A stretch of DNA of 37,160 nt from Paludibacteraceae bacterium (lineage in GTDB: Bacteria; Bacteroidota; Bacteroidia; Bacteroidales; Paludibacteraceae): the NCBI GenBank assembly GCA_024401475.1, contig JAKSKZ010000035.1, forward strand, positions 1-37,160, given 5' to 3'. The notes under the pieces are model-generated. The model was not told the DNA's origin and made no database searches. It saw only the letters and a program-made list of their open reading frames with translations. Positions within the stretch are counted from its first letter, which is position 1. Every line of letters starts with the position of its first letter. Below, piece after piece: positions 27,088 to 34,970 of the stretch. Made by a program: the position numbers and the translations under genes.

Positions 27088-27259
27088 TGTCACAGTTTAT
27101 GACTGGTTGTGTTCATTCTCCCTTTCCTTGCCCTCACGAGCAAGGGAATTGGGGGCACAAAACAGGTATCAGAAAGGACTAAACAATTAGTACTCCCAAG
27201 GACATCACCCAAAACAGGAGGAGTACCCTATCTGAGAAAATCAGTCATAAACTGAGACA
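27088..27259. repeat. MITE-like element with 18-bp inverted repeats
   Basis: TGTCACAGTTTATGACTG (27088-27105) and CAGTCATAAACTGAGACA (27242-27259) are inverted repeats with one mismatch in 18. Inside are two more hairpins: CCTTGC/GCAAGG (near 27128-27146) and GTACTCC/GGAGTAC (near 27191-27233). It encodes no protein. No clear target duplication was seen at the ends. It begins 24 bp after the last defence gene, so it may also act as its transcription end. Confidence 0.5.
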
Positions 27260-27329
27260 GAGCCATTCCCATCATCTTATACATGCAAATTCAAAGCTCC
27301 CCACCCCTCAAAATCTATCAAAACAAAAA

Positions 27330-27360
27330 TTGGGGACAATCGGATATTTTTGTATTTTTG
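27330..27360 (+). promoter_or_regulatory. Promoter of the LysM gene
   Basis: TATTTTTG (27353-27360) with TTG (27330-27332) 20 bp upstream fits the Bacteroidota consensus. A second TATTTTTG overlaps it at 27345-27352. The start codon is 55 bp downstream. Confidence 0.6.
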
Positions 27361-27414
27361 CGGAAATATGGTTATAAGGGAATTTAGGCAAATTCTCATC
27401 TAAATGAAGAACAA

Positions 27415-29898
27415 ATGAAAAAATATTTCATCGGCATCTCTTTATCCTTGACAATGCTTTTCCAAGCATTCGCCATAGGTCAGACAAACAACTACAAAGT
27501 CAAAGTTGTGGGTGGTAAAGAATATTATGAATACCCAGTCGAGACAAGCGAAGGTTTCTACTCCGTTTCTAAAAAATTCCACATCACCGAAGATGAGATC
27601 AAAGCTGCCAATCCAAGTTCGGCCAATGGTCTTACCAAAGGCTCTACCCTGCTTATTCCCGTACCAAAATACAACATTCATAAGGTGCAAAAGGACGAGA
27701 CACTGTTCTCCTTGAAACAAAAATACAACACCTCTTATGATGAACTTTACAGCCTTAACCCTAACCTCAAAGAGAACGGATTGGTAACAGGTTCGGAAAT
27801 ACGAGTTCCGAAAAACGCATCGGCCAACAAGAATCTTTTGGCCCAAGCGGCTCCTGCTCAAACCGTAACGGCTGAACAGCCGGCAGCAAAATCAGACTTC
27901 TCAATGCATGAAGTTAAGGCTGGAGAAACGCTCTTCAGCATCAGCCAACAATATAATGTGTCCACAGATGAGATCACCCGCCTCAACCCAAAAGCTAAAG
28001 AGGGCATTCAAAACGGACAAACACTCATCATTCCGCCAAGCCATTCCAATACGGTTTCAAAAACAGAGGCTAAAGCAGAAACTTCCAAGAGCAACTCTCT
28101 TATGAAAACTCATCGTGTTCAAAAAGACGAAACGCTCTTCGGCATCTGCCAAAAATATGGCGTATCAAGAGAAGATGTCATCCGCATCAACCCAGGCTCT
28201 GAATCTGGCATCAAAGAAGGACAAGTGCTCACCATACCTTCGGATAGCAAGCCAGAAGTGGTGGAGAAGGTGAACATTCGCCAAATGCACGTCGTAAAAA
28301 AGAAAGAGACGATCGCAAGCATCAGCCAAATGTACGGTCTAACCGAAGCTGAACTAAAAAAAGCAAACCCCATCATTGAAAACGAGGTGAAAAAGGGCAT
28401 GACCATTGTCATCCCAGAGAAAGAGCCAGAAAAGACACTCGTTTATGGCACACACACCGTGCAGAAAGGCGAAACTCTTTATGGAATCAGCAAACTTTAC
28501 GGAGTTGAGATGGACGACATCATCCTTCTTAATCCCAGCACCTATACTGAACTTAAAGAGGGCCAAACACTATTGATTTCGCAATGGGTACCAACAACGG
28601 CCCAAAAAGTTGAATTAAACGGCTTTGAATTACACACCGTAACTCAAGACGAAACCGTATTCGGCATCGGACAAAAGTACGGGTTGGAGCCTGAGATGAT
28701 TTATCACTTCAACCCAGACACCAAAGAGAAGTTGGCGGTGGGAAAGATTTTGTTAATTCCAGACACTCTTCGCCGTGCATCGGTTGTTTTAAAAGAGAAA
28801 GACACCAATCCCAAGAAAACGCTCAATGTGGCTTTGGCCTTGCCTTTCCAATTTGCGAAAGTCACCGAATCAAGTCCGATGGAGAAGAACACGAAGAAAT
28901 TTGTCGAATTCTATCAAGGCATACTCATTGCCATAGATAGTTTAAAGAAGAAAGGCATCTCCACCAACCTTTCCGTTTACGATTCGGGAAAGAGCGATGC
29001 TGACGCAAAGAAACTATTCGCCAACGAGGAGTTGAAGGAAATGGACTTCATCATAGGTCCTGCCTACGCTACACAAATAAAGGCTTTCTCCGAATTTGCC
29101 GAAAAAAACAAGATCAAATTGGTCATTCCTTTCTCGTCAAAATCAGACGAGACGATGGCAAACCCTAACATTTTCCAACCGAATACGCCTCAAGCACAAC
29201 ACAATTACTTGACGGCACAAGCCATCATCAACACATTCAAGTTGGACAATATCGTTCTTGTAAATTTCAAGGACCCTGCATACAACAACTTGAAACAACT
29301 TTCGGACACACTAAAGGCCATGATGAAGGCATCTGGCAAAATTTACACCGAAGTGACTTACAGCAACATCGAATCCGTTCGTTCCGGATTGCTAACCAAG
29401 AGCGACAACGCAGTCATAACATTGACCACCAACCAAGTTGCTCTAAACAAGATTCTCCCGGTTCTCAATATGATGGGCGAAAAGCATAAGGTTAAAATTG
29501 TCGGTTTCCCAGAGTGGCAGTCCTACCAAAGCATTACAAAAGACATGTTCCTGTTGGAAACTTATATGCCCAATACGTTCCACATCGATTTTAAAGATGC
29601 ACACGTACGTTCATACTTGCAAAAATTCAGATCCCTCTATCATTCAGAGCCTGACAACTCACAATCCAACCAAACTCAATACGGCATGTTGGGTTACGAT
29701 TTGACAATGTTCTTCTCCGAGGCCATGGCAAACTATGGTAAAGACTTTGAGGACAATCTAAATAACATTCCGTATAAACCGCTTCAATGTGCGTTCAAAT
29801 TCAGAAAGATCAACGACAAGGGCGGCTACTACAACCACAACATTTATTTCATCAATCACAACGCCCAAACAGGTATGACGGCGGTAACATTTGAATAA
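27415..29898 (+). CDS. Seven-LysM protein with periplasmic-binding-like C-terminus
   Basis: An 827-residue exported protein with a signal peptide (about 1-22). Seven LysM-type repeats, roughly 38-83, 87-132, 164-208, 232-276, 290-335, 345-390 and 405-450, carry the (D/G)ETL--I---Y pattern and should bind glycan, most likely peptidoglycan. Residues of about 468-827 form a PBP1-like (receptor-ligand binding) domain starting LNVALALPFQF and including FIIGPAYATQIKAFSEF. The combination suggests a cell-wall-anchored periplasmic protein that binds a ligand or links the wall to another complex; the ligand is unknown. The next gene starts 5 bp after its stop, so they are likely co-transcribed. Confidence 0.88.
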   Translation: MKKYFIGISLSLTMLFQAFAIGQTNNYKVKVVGGKEYYEYPVETSEGFYSVSKKFHITEDEIKAANPSSANGLTKGSTLLIPVPKYNIHKVQKDETLFSLKQKYNTSYDELYSLNPNLKENGLVTGSEIRVPKNASANKNLLAQAAPAQTVTAEQPAAKSDFSMHEVKAGETLFSISQQYNVSTDEITRLNPKAKEGIQNGQTLIIPPSHSNTVSKTEAKAETSKSNSLMKTHRVQKDETLFGICQKYGVSREDVIRINPGSESGIKEGQVLTIPSDSKPEVVEKVNIRQMHVVKKKETIASISQMYGLTEAELKKANPIIENEVKKGMTIVIPEKEPEKTLVYGTHTVQKGETLYGISKLYGVEMDDIILLNPSTYTELKEGQTLLISQWVPTTAQKVELNGFELHTVTQDETVFGIGQKYGLEPEMIYHFNPDTKEKLAVGKILLIPDTLRRASVVLKEKDTNPKKTLNVALALPFQFAKVTESSPMEKNTKKFVEFYQGILIAIDSLKKKGISTNLSVYDSGKSDADAKKLFANEELKEMDFIIGPAYATQIKAFSEFAEKNKIKLVIPFSSKSDETMANPNIFQPNTPQAQHNYLTAQAIINTFKLDNIVLVNFKDPAYNNLKQLSDTLKAMMKASGKIYTEVTYSNIESVRSGLLTKSDNAVITLTTNQVALNKILPVLNMMGEKHKVKIVGFPEWQSYQSITKDMFLLETYMPNTFHIDFKDAHVRSYLQKFRSLYHSEPDNSQSNQTQYGMLGYDLTMFFSEAMANYGKDFEDNLNNIPYKPLQCAFKFRKINDKGGYYNHNIYFINHNAQTGMTAVTFE

Positions 29899-29903
29899 AA
29901 GGC

Positions 29904-30641
29904 ATGCGTAAATTATTATTAGCCATATCATCACTCCTACTCTGCTTCTCTGCTAATGCTCAGAGAAGTAAATTCCAACAAGAGGTGACAGTAGGTATTA
30001 ATGGAGGTGTAAACTTTGCAGAAGTGAGTTTCCTTCATAACGACAAGAACAACAACAGCCGTTATTTAGGCTCACTAAGTATGAAAAGCGGTGTCAGAGC
30101 CGGCATAACAGGACGTTACATCGCACAAAAGCACTTTGGCGTTCAATTGGAGGCCAACTATGTACAAGCTGGTTGGCAAGAGAAATTCAAAGATGAGACC
30201 GTGCTCAACGGAACCGACGTGAACGGCTTGAAGTTAGAGCGAGAGATCGATTATATAGAAGTGCCTCTATTGGCTCATATCTATTTTGGAAACAAGTTTA
30301 GATACTATTTCAACTTAGGTCCAAAACTCTCTTTCTTAACCTCCTTCAAGGAATTGGAAAGCAACAAAAGCTTTGACAAAGAAGTGTTCAACGTGAATGG
30401 AATGGATGATCCGCGAATAGAGGAAGATCCTTACTATCGAAAGGTGGACTATGGCGTAGCCATCGGCCTTGGTTTCGAATATCCAGTATGGAAAACAAAA
30501 TTGACAGTAGAAGGTCGTTACGGTTTCGGATTTGAAGATATCTTCCCTAACAGCAAGAGTGACTTGTACCAAAGATCTAACAACCAAATGGCATCCGTCA
30601 CGATGTCTGTCTTAATTCCCGTATTGAATTTCAACAGATAA
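29904..30641 (+). CDS. PorT-like outer membrane beta-barrel protein
   Basis: A 245-residue outer-membrane protein. The signal peptide ends near residue 19 (FSANAQ), followed by alternating polar and hydrophobic strands with aromatic ends, for example VGINGGVNFAEV, GVQLEANYV and YYFNLGPKLSFL, and a closing strand MSVLIPVLNFNR. This fits the porin/PorT-like family of Bacteroidota (OMP_b-brl_2). True PorT is a T9SS component, but the family is broad, so the T9SS role is not established. It is downstream of the LysM protein, and a terminator follows at 30663-30691. Confidence 0.85.
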   Translation: MRKLLLAISSLLLCFSANAQRSKFQQEVTVGINGGVNFAEVSFLHNDKNNNSRYLGSLSMKSGVRAGITGRYIAQKHFGVQLEANYVQAGWQEKFKDETVLNGTDVNGLKLEREIDYIEVPLLAHIYFGNKFRYYFNLGPKLSFLTSFKELESNKSFDKEVFNVNGMDDPRIEEDPYYRKVDYGVAIGLGFEYPVWKTKLTVEGRYGFGFEDIFPNSKSDLYQRSNNQMASVTMSVLIPVLNFNR

Positions 30642-30662
30642 AGGGCAATCCCGGATAAAATC

Positions 30663-30691
30663 AAAAGGCGTAGATCTCTCTACGCCTTTTT
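30663..30691 (+). terminator. Rho-independent terminator of the LysM/PorT-like unit
   Basis: AAAAGGCGTAGA (30663-30674) pairs perfectly with TCTACGCCTTTT (30679-30690), then T. The 4-nt loop is TCTC. The A tract on the left makes it usable from the other strand as well. Confidence 0.85.
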
Positions 30692-30752
30692 GATAACCAT
30701 ATATATAACCAGACTTTTTATGTACGGGCAGTTTTTTCGACCTTTTATATTT

Positions 30753-31358
30753 TTATAAACCGACAAAATCTTCTCCTAATTTTTTCTCCTGATAAGAAGC
30801 TACCTCCTCATCAGTGGGATGCTTAGCCATAATCTTACGTTTGGGCAACGAATCCCATTTTATAATATCCCAACTGCTCCATTGACCATTTCTGTTGACA
30901 AAGGCAAAGAATGGAAGGCCATCCTTATCCTCTTCGTACAAACAGACCTCTGTCAAATCAGCAAATGAGGTATCGGTGCGACTGACATTAAAACGCCATC
31001 CATACGACTCCTCCCCAATCGTTTCATAACTATCTGTAAACGAAATCTTATAAACCATCGTATCTGTTTTGGCATTCAAAATAATCTTATCACCATCCAT
31101 CAACACCGACAATATATTCAATACTCCTTCCGGCTTTTTCTCATTCTTCACTTTTTTACTTTGGGAGGAATTGAAATAAGTCAAACCAGCAAACTCCATT
31201 TTAGGCAACGAAGATACGCTTTGACTCGCGCCCTCAATTCCTTCACCTCCCCGTATGCTCACTTCTGGATAAGGCGACGTGACTTCGTTATTGCTAGAAT
31301 TATTGGAGCAACTGGACAATAAAGCCATTGCTGATAGTATCACAGTGAAATATCTCAT
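30753..31358 (-). CDS. Lipoprotein of unknown function
   Basis: A 201-residue protein with a lipoprotein signal peptide: hydrophobic residues 4-14, then LLSSC with Cys17 as the lipidated residue. After it is a Ser/Asn linker. No catalytic motif or known domain is seen; the body has strands and a segment reading RNGQWSSWDIIKWDSLPKRK (about 155-174). It is transcribed from the same strand as the GH5 gene but ends 132 bp before that of the PorT-like unit on the other strand, so the two are convergent. The strong signal peptide and even codon use support it as real. Confidence 0.8.
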   Translation of the reverse strand: MRYFTVILSAMALLSSCSNNSSNNEVTSPYPEVSIRGGEGIEGASQSVSSLPKMEFAGLTYFNSSQSKKVKNEKKPEGVLNILSVLMDGDKIILNAKTDTMVYKISFTDSYETIGEESYGWRFNVSRTDTSFADLTEVCLYEEDKDGLPFFAFVNRNGQWSSWDIIKWDSLPKRKIMAKHPTDEEVASYQEKKLGEDFVGL

Positions 31359-31479
31359 ATCAGTCCATTTAATTTATTTTATTAAATATAGTTTCTTTAT
31401 ATAACAAAAACAAATCTTTATTCGATTTATTGCCTATCTTCCCAAAAAAAATGATTAGAAACAATTCATAAGCCTATCG

Positions 31480-31516
31480 AAAAAAAAGCGAGATTGAAAA
31501 TCATCCAACCTCGCTT
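31480..31516 (-). terminator. Terminator of the GH5 gene
   Basis: AGCGAGATT (31487-31495) pairs with AACCTCGCT (31507-31515) with one mismatch, and the A run at 31480-31487 gives a T tract on the minus strand. Confidence 0.7.
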
Positions 31517-31536
31517 CCTTCATTAACGTATTTTTA

Positions 31537-34281
31537 TCACTTCACAATCAAACGTTGTGTCATCGTTCCAACTTTCACCAAATAGATGCCTGGCGTAGAT
31601 ATATTCACCTCATTGTCGAAGAAAGGAAGTGCAACAAATGCCTTTACCAAGCAACCCGTCATTGAATAAATCTCCACATTTGCCTTTTCGGAAACATGCA
31701 AAACACAACGACCAACCTCTGCTGGATTTGGATAAATGTCGAAGGTTGCGGAACTCTCACCCATCACATCTGGTTCGTCCGTCACGAAGTTAGATCCTTC
31801 ACAAACCACATCGTCAATCAACAACGACCCGTTGCCCAACGACACGCCCTTCATCTGCCAACTGAAATTCACAATGTCAGACTTATCCAAATCAACATCT
31901 TCTCCCCATGTGGCATCCTGCTTCATGCTACCCCAACTGATGGAAACGGTCTTCCAATCTTCTGCTCCGCTAACAGAATAACTATAGAAGTCTTCATCCT
32001 TTTGTGATCCCATTTCCACTCTGAAGGCATGAGATGCACCTTTGAATTTATAAGAAATCTTGGAACAAGAATTCAAATCCATAGGCTTGCCATCCGCACG
32101 CATGGACAATCTCACGCCGCAATAAGGGTCGCTTTCCCATCCATCGCCTTTCCACATATCGCCCATAGAGAAATCAGCCTTAATCACGCCGTTGGAAGGC
32201 AACTTGTCAGCACTTGTGATAGATGAATGGCGGTTTGAAACCTCCTTTGAATCATCAAAAACCGACCATTTGCCACCTAACATACTGATGACATCATTGT
32301 CCTCTATATCATCAATCAAACCTGGATCCACCCAACCCTCTGGATAGACAACGATTTTAATGCGTCCAGTAAGTTCGTCTTCCCCATCAGACACATCAAC
32401 ACTCACGACATACGTTCCTGCCTCCATATTGGCCAATTTAGTGGATGCTGTATTGTCGGAAGATAAAGAACCATCTTTAGGTCCAGAAACAATCCTCCAC
32501 TTATAGGTGTAACCGCCTAAACCGCCGGCAACAGTGGCAGAAAGTTGCACCTCGTTTTCTGGCAAATAAAGAATCTTGTCGGAAGAGACAGCCAGTGTCA
32601 AATCTTCCACCACGCCCTCTTTGAGAACAGGTTTGTAATTCACCCAACCCTTAGCAATGCCAAGCAAATAGGCTCCGTTCTCCGTCATATCCGATTCCGA
32701 CCAGTTGGAAATCTTATAGACATCATCTTTCAAGACAGACCATTTTGCATCATCACCGCCTTTGTTACACATAGACCAAAAACAGTTGATCAACGAACGC
32801 TGCTTATAGATATTAAGCAAGCCCCCGTCGTTCTTGCTCCAATCCAATCCCCATTCGGTAACCACAATAGGCACTCCATTGTTCCAAGAAGAGGCGTTGT
32901 TCCAATCTCCCGGATGCCCCCACTCCACATATCCATGCCATGTGTAGGCAATATTGCTATAGCCCTCGCCTGCCGCAGTCACATTATTAGGTTCACGAGA
33001 ATATTGAGTAGAACCCACGATAATAATGTTATCATCGTCAATTTTACGAATAGTAGGAATAACCTTCTTGGCATAGCTGACAACTGTTCCATTGTCAGTC
33101 ATCGGCTCATTATAGATTTCATACATCACATTAGGGTATTCGCCCCACTTCGTAGCGAAATAGGTGAAGAAATCGTTGGCCAAATCCACCCAATGCTCAG
33201 CATGGTGCTCATGGAAGTCGATAATCACATAGATATCGTTTTCAATGGCCGCTTGAACCACCTCGTCCACCAAAGCACGTGTATATTCTGGATTATGCAA
33301 GTAGTTGTCTTCATTCCAAGTTGCGGAATGATTCTCCCAAGTATTGTCGCCAGGAGCGATAGATACAGGGAGGCGGACAATCTGCACATTATATTGGGAA
33401 ACCAAATAATTGACAGTCTCTTTGGTCCACCAAAGAGGAGCAGAACAACTCCAGAAAAAGCTTGGACCCATCAAACTCACCTTGTTTCCGTTTTGGTCGC
33501 GAACAGCACCATCCTTGGTGTTCAACTTGCCATGTTTCGTAACCACAAAATCTTGTTTTTTAGTTGGCTTAGCCACCATGACTTTGACTGCCTTCTCCAC
33601 GCCATCGGCAGAGACCGTCACAACATCACTTTTTTCGGAAGCACCCGCTTTATAAACTCCATTGACCGCATTAGAAGACCACTCGAAATTGGCAGCCAAA
33701 AGCATATTTTCAGCATTATAGGCCGACGGCAAAATCTCCACGCTCTCGTTCGGCATCAAAGCCACTTTACTAGGATTAGTCTTCACCACAGCCACCTTGC
33801 CATCTGTTGAAGAGGCCTGCTTCAATTCAAAATAGTCTATGTTCAAACCCGTTCCTCTATTGACAGCCTTGAAGGTCTGTTTTCCCGACTCAAAATAGAA
33901 CAAAGCACTTTGATCGATAGGAAAAGAGGGCCAATCCTTCATCGGCAACTCCCACCAGCTTCCACTTGTATGGTAAGCCTCTGTAGAATAGATGGAATAA
34001 TCACCTTTTGCGTTTTCAATACGCAGCGAACCATCTTTTCCTGAAAGATATTTGAAACTGATTTGATAAAGTCCCGACGTGGGGATTGTCACCTCGTAGG
34101 TCAAGACCTCGCCCGCCTCGTCAAAATAGCCAATCGAGGCACCATTGTTCTCCTTTACGATTTCAGTTTTGCCATCCACCGCTTTTGTGTAATCCTCCGC
34201 CTGCACTTTTATCTGCGAAAAAGCTGATGCAGGCAATAAAAAGAGCGCACCAAGGCAACTCATTTTCAATGTGTTTTTCAT
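31537..34281 (-). CDS. Multidomain GH5 glycoside hydrolase with T9SS type A tail
   Basis: A 914-residue secreted enzyme, probably an endo-glucanase or mannanase. Signal peptide 1-22; a CBM6-like domain at about 24-155 (VQAEDYTKA to FELKQ); a short Ig-like linker; a GH5 catalytic domain at about 248-545 with HEHHAEH (357-363), acid/base Glu392 in YNEP and nucleophile Glu476 in VVTEWG. Residues 560-645 are PKD-like, about 655-815 a second carbohydrate-binding-type domain, and about 838-914 the type A sorting domain (FDIYPNPAEVG to the C-terminal LIVK). The last is removed after export through T9SS. It likely attacks plant or host polysaccharide at the cell surface. The GH5 subfamily, and so the substrate, is undetermined. 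Confidence 0.93.
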   Translation of the reverse strand: MKNTLKMSCLGALFLLPASAFSQIKVQAEDYTKAVDGKTEIVKENNGASIGYFDEAGEVLTYEVTIPTSGLYQISFKYLSGKDGSLRIENAKGDYSIYSTEAYHTSGSWWELPMKDWPSFPIDQSALFYFESGKQTFKAVNRGTGLNIDYFELKQASSTDGKVAVVKTNPSKVALMPNESVEILPSAYNAENMLLAANFEWSSNAVNGVYKAGASEKSDVVTVSADGVEKAVKVMVAKPTKKQDFVVTKHGKLNTKDGAVRDQNGNKVSLMGPSFFWSCSAPLWWTKETVNYLVSQYNVQIVRLPVSIAPGDNTWENHSATWNEDNYLHNPEYTRALVDEVVQAAIENDIYVIIDFHEHHAEHWVDLANDFFTYFATKWGEYPNVMYEIYNEPMTDNGTVVSYAKKVIPTIRKIDDDNIIIVGSTQYSREPNNVTAAGEGYSNIAYTWHGYVEWGHPGDWNNASSWNNGVPIVVTEWGLDWSKNDGGLLNIYKQRSLINCFWSMCNKGGDDAKWSVLKDDVYKISNWSESDMTENGAYLLGIAKGWVNYKPVLKEGVVEDLTLAVSSDKILYLPENEVQLSATVAGGLGGYTYKWRIVSGPKDGSLSSDNTASTKLANMEAGTYVVSVDVSDGEDELTGRIKIVVYPEGWVDPGLIDDIEDNDVISMLGGKWSVFDDSKEVSNRHSSITSADKLPSNGVIKADFSMGDMWKGDGWESDPYCGVRLSMRADGKPMDLNSCSKISYKFKGASHAFRVEMGSQKDEDFYSYSVSGAEDWKTVSISWGSMKQDATWGEDVDLDKSDIVNFSWQMKGVSLGNGSLLIDDVVCEGSNFVTDEPDVMGESSATFDIYPNPAEVGRCVLHVSEKANVEIYSMTGCLVKAFVALPFFDNEVNISTPGIYLVKVGTMTQRLIVK

Positions 34282-34330
34282 ATCTAATTTCTTTATAGTT
34301 TGATCAAAAGGACAATCTCAGAATCCCATC

Positions 34331-34350
34331 AACACCTTAAGACACCTTAA
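34331..34350. repeat. Two tandem 10-bp units upstream of the GH5 gene
   Basis: (A/G)ACACCTTAA occurs twice in a row at 34331-34350, about 50 bp upstream of the GH5 start codon. Direct repeats at one-turn spacing can be regulator sites; no regulator is known here. Confidence 0.35.
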
Positions 34351-34453
34351 AATATTGATTTTCAATAACGATCAAAGTCTTTTAATACAATAGAGTGTTC
34401 TATCTTAAAGATTACAAATTTTATTCCAAACAGATTTTTTCCTAAAAAATCAT

Positions 34454-34882
34454 TCAACAAACCCAATCTTTAATGATTAAGCACAACAAAACAGCAAGGA
34501 AAACATAACGAAGGAAAGTGATTTTCTTAAAAAATGCAACAATGGGCAAAAGTAGCAACGAAAACAAAAGCGGAGCCAACGACTGAAAGCTAAAAAGCGA
34601 TAGTCCCACCTCCGACTCCATTATCAGCAATGCAAGGATGAAAAGCACAGCCACTCCCCACGCACAGCCATAAAGAATCTTCGATTTAGAAAAATTCTTC
34701 TCCAAATAGAACCATACAATCAACACCGCCTCCAAGACGACAGCCAACGGAATGACGTTGAAAAGTTCCCTATAAAACACAGAAATCAACATCAGCAATA
34801 ACATAACCGCCCCCAAAATTGACCCCACCAATTTGATGCGGGAGAAGGCGGAGGATATAAAGGCACCTTCAATCTTATCCAT
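34454..34882 (-). CDS. Small polytopic membrane protein
   Basis: A 142-residue hydrophobic protein with about four to five membrane segments (near 20-38, 42-58, 72-90, 98-114 and 120-138). Short charged loops (EKNFSKSK, FFKKI) separate them, with the positive ones probably cytoplasmic. No family was recognised. It lies between the ABC-F gene and the GH5 gene on the same strand, with an ABC-F terminator upstream of it, so it likely has its own promoter. It stays uncharacterised. Confidence 0.7.
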   Translation of the reverse strand: MDKIEGAFISSAFSRIKLVGSILGAVMLLLMLISVFYRELFNVIPLAVVLEAVLIVWFYLEKNFSKSKILYGCAWGVAVLFILALLIMESEVGLSLFSFQSLAPLLFSLLLLPIVAFFKKITFLRYVFLAVLLCLIIKDWVC

Positions 34883-34935
34883 ATTCCTTTCTTATTCAGT
34901 TTGTTTCGCAAAAATACGTAATACTTTCGTTTCAG

Positions 34936-34962
34936 AAAAAGAGGCGACCACTCAGCCGCCTC
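34936..34962 (-). terminator. Terminator of the ABC-F gene
   Basis: GAGGCG (34941-34946) pairs with CGCCTC (34957-34962), with an A run before it that reads as T tract on the minus strand. Confidence 0.75.
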
Positions 34963-34970
34963 CCCCATTA

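Noticed and set aside
27415..28760. Repeated DNA in the LysM gene as a CRISPR-like array
   Set aside because: The repeats are protein-level LysM units with variable codons and in-frame spacing, not identical short DNA repeats.
32545..33810. 421-codon plus-strand frame opposite the GH5 gene
   Set aside because: The minus strand carries a full GH5 enzyme with catalytic residues; the opposite frame has no recognisable domain and reads as an antisense shadow.
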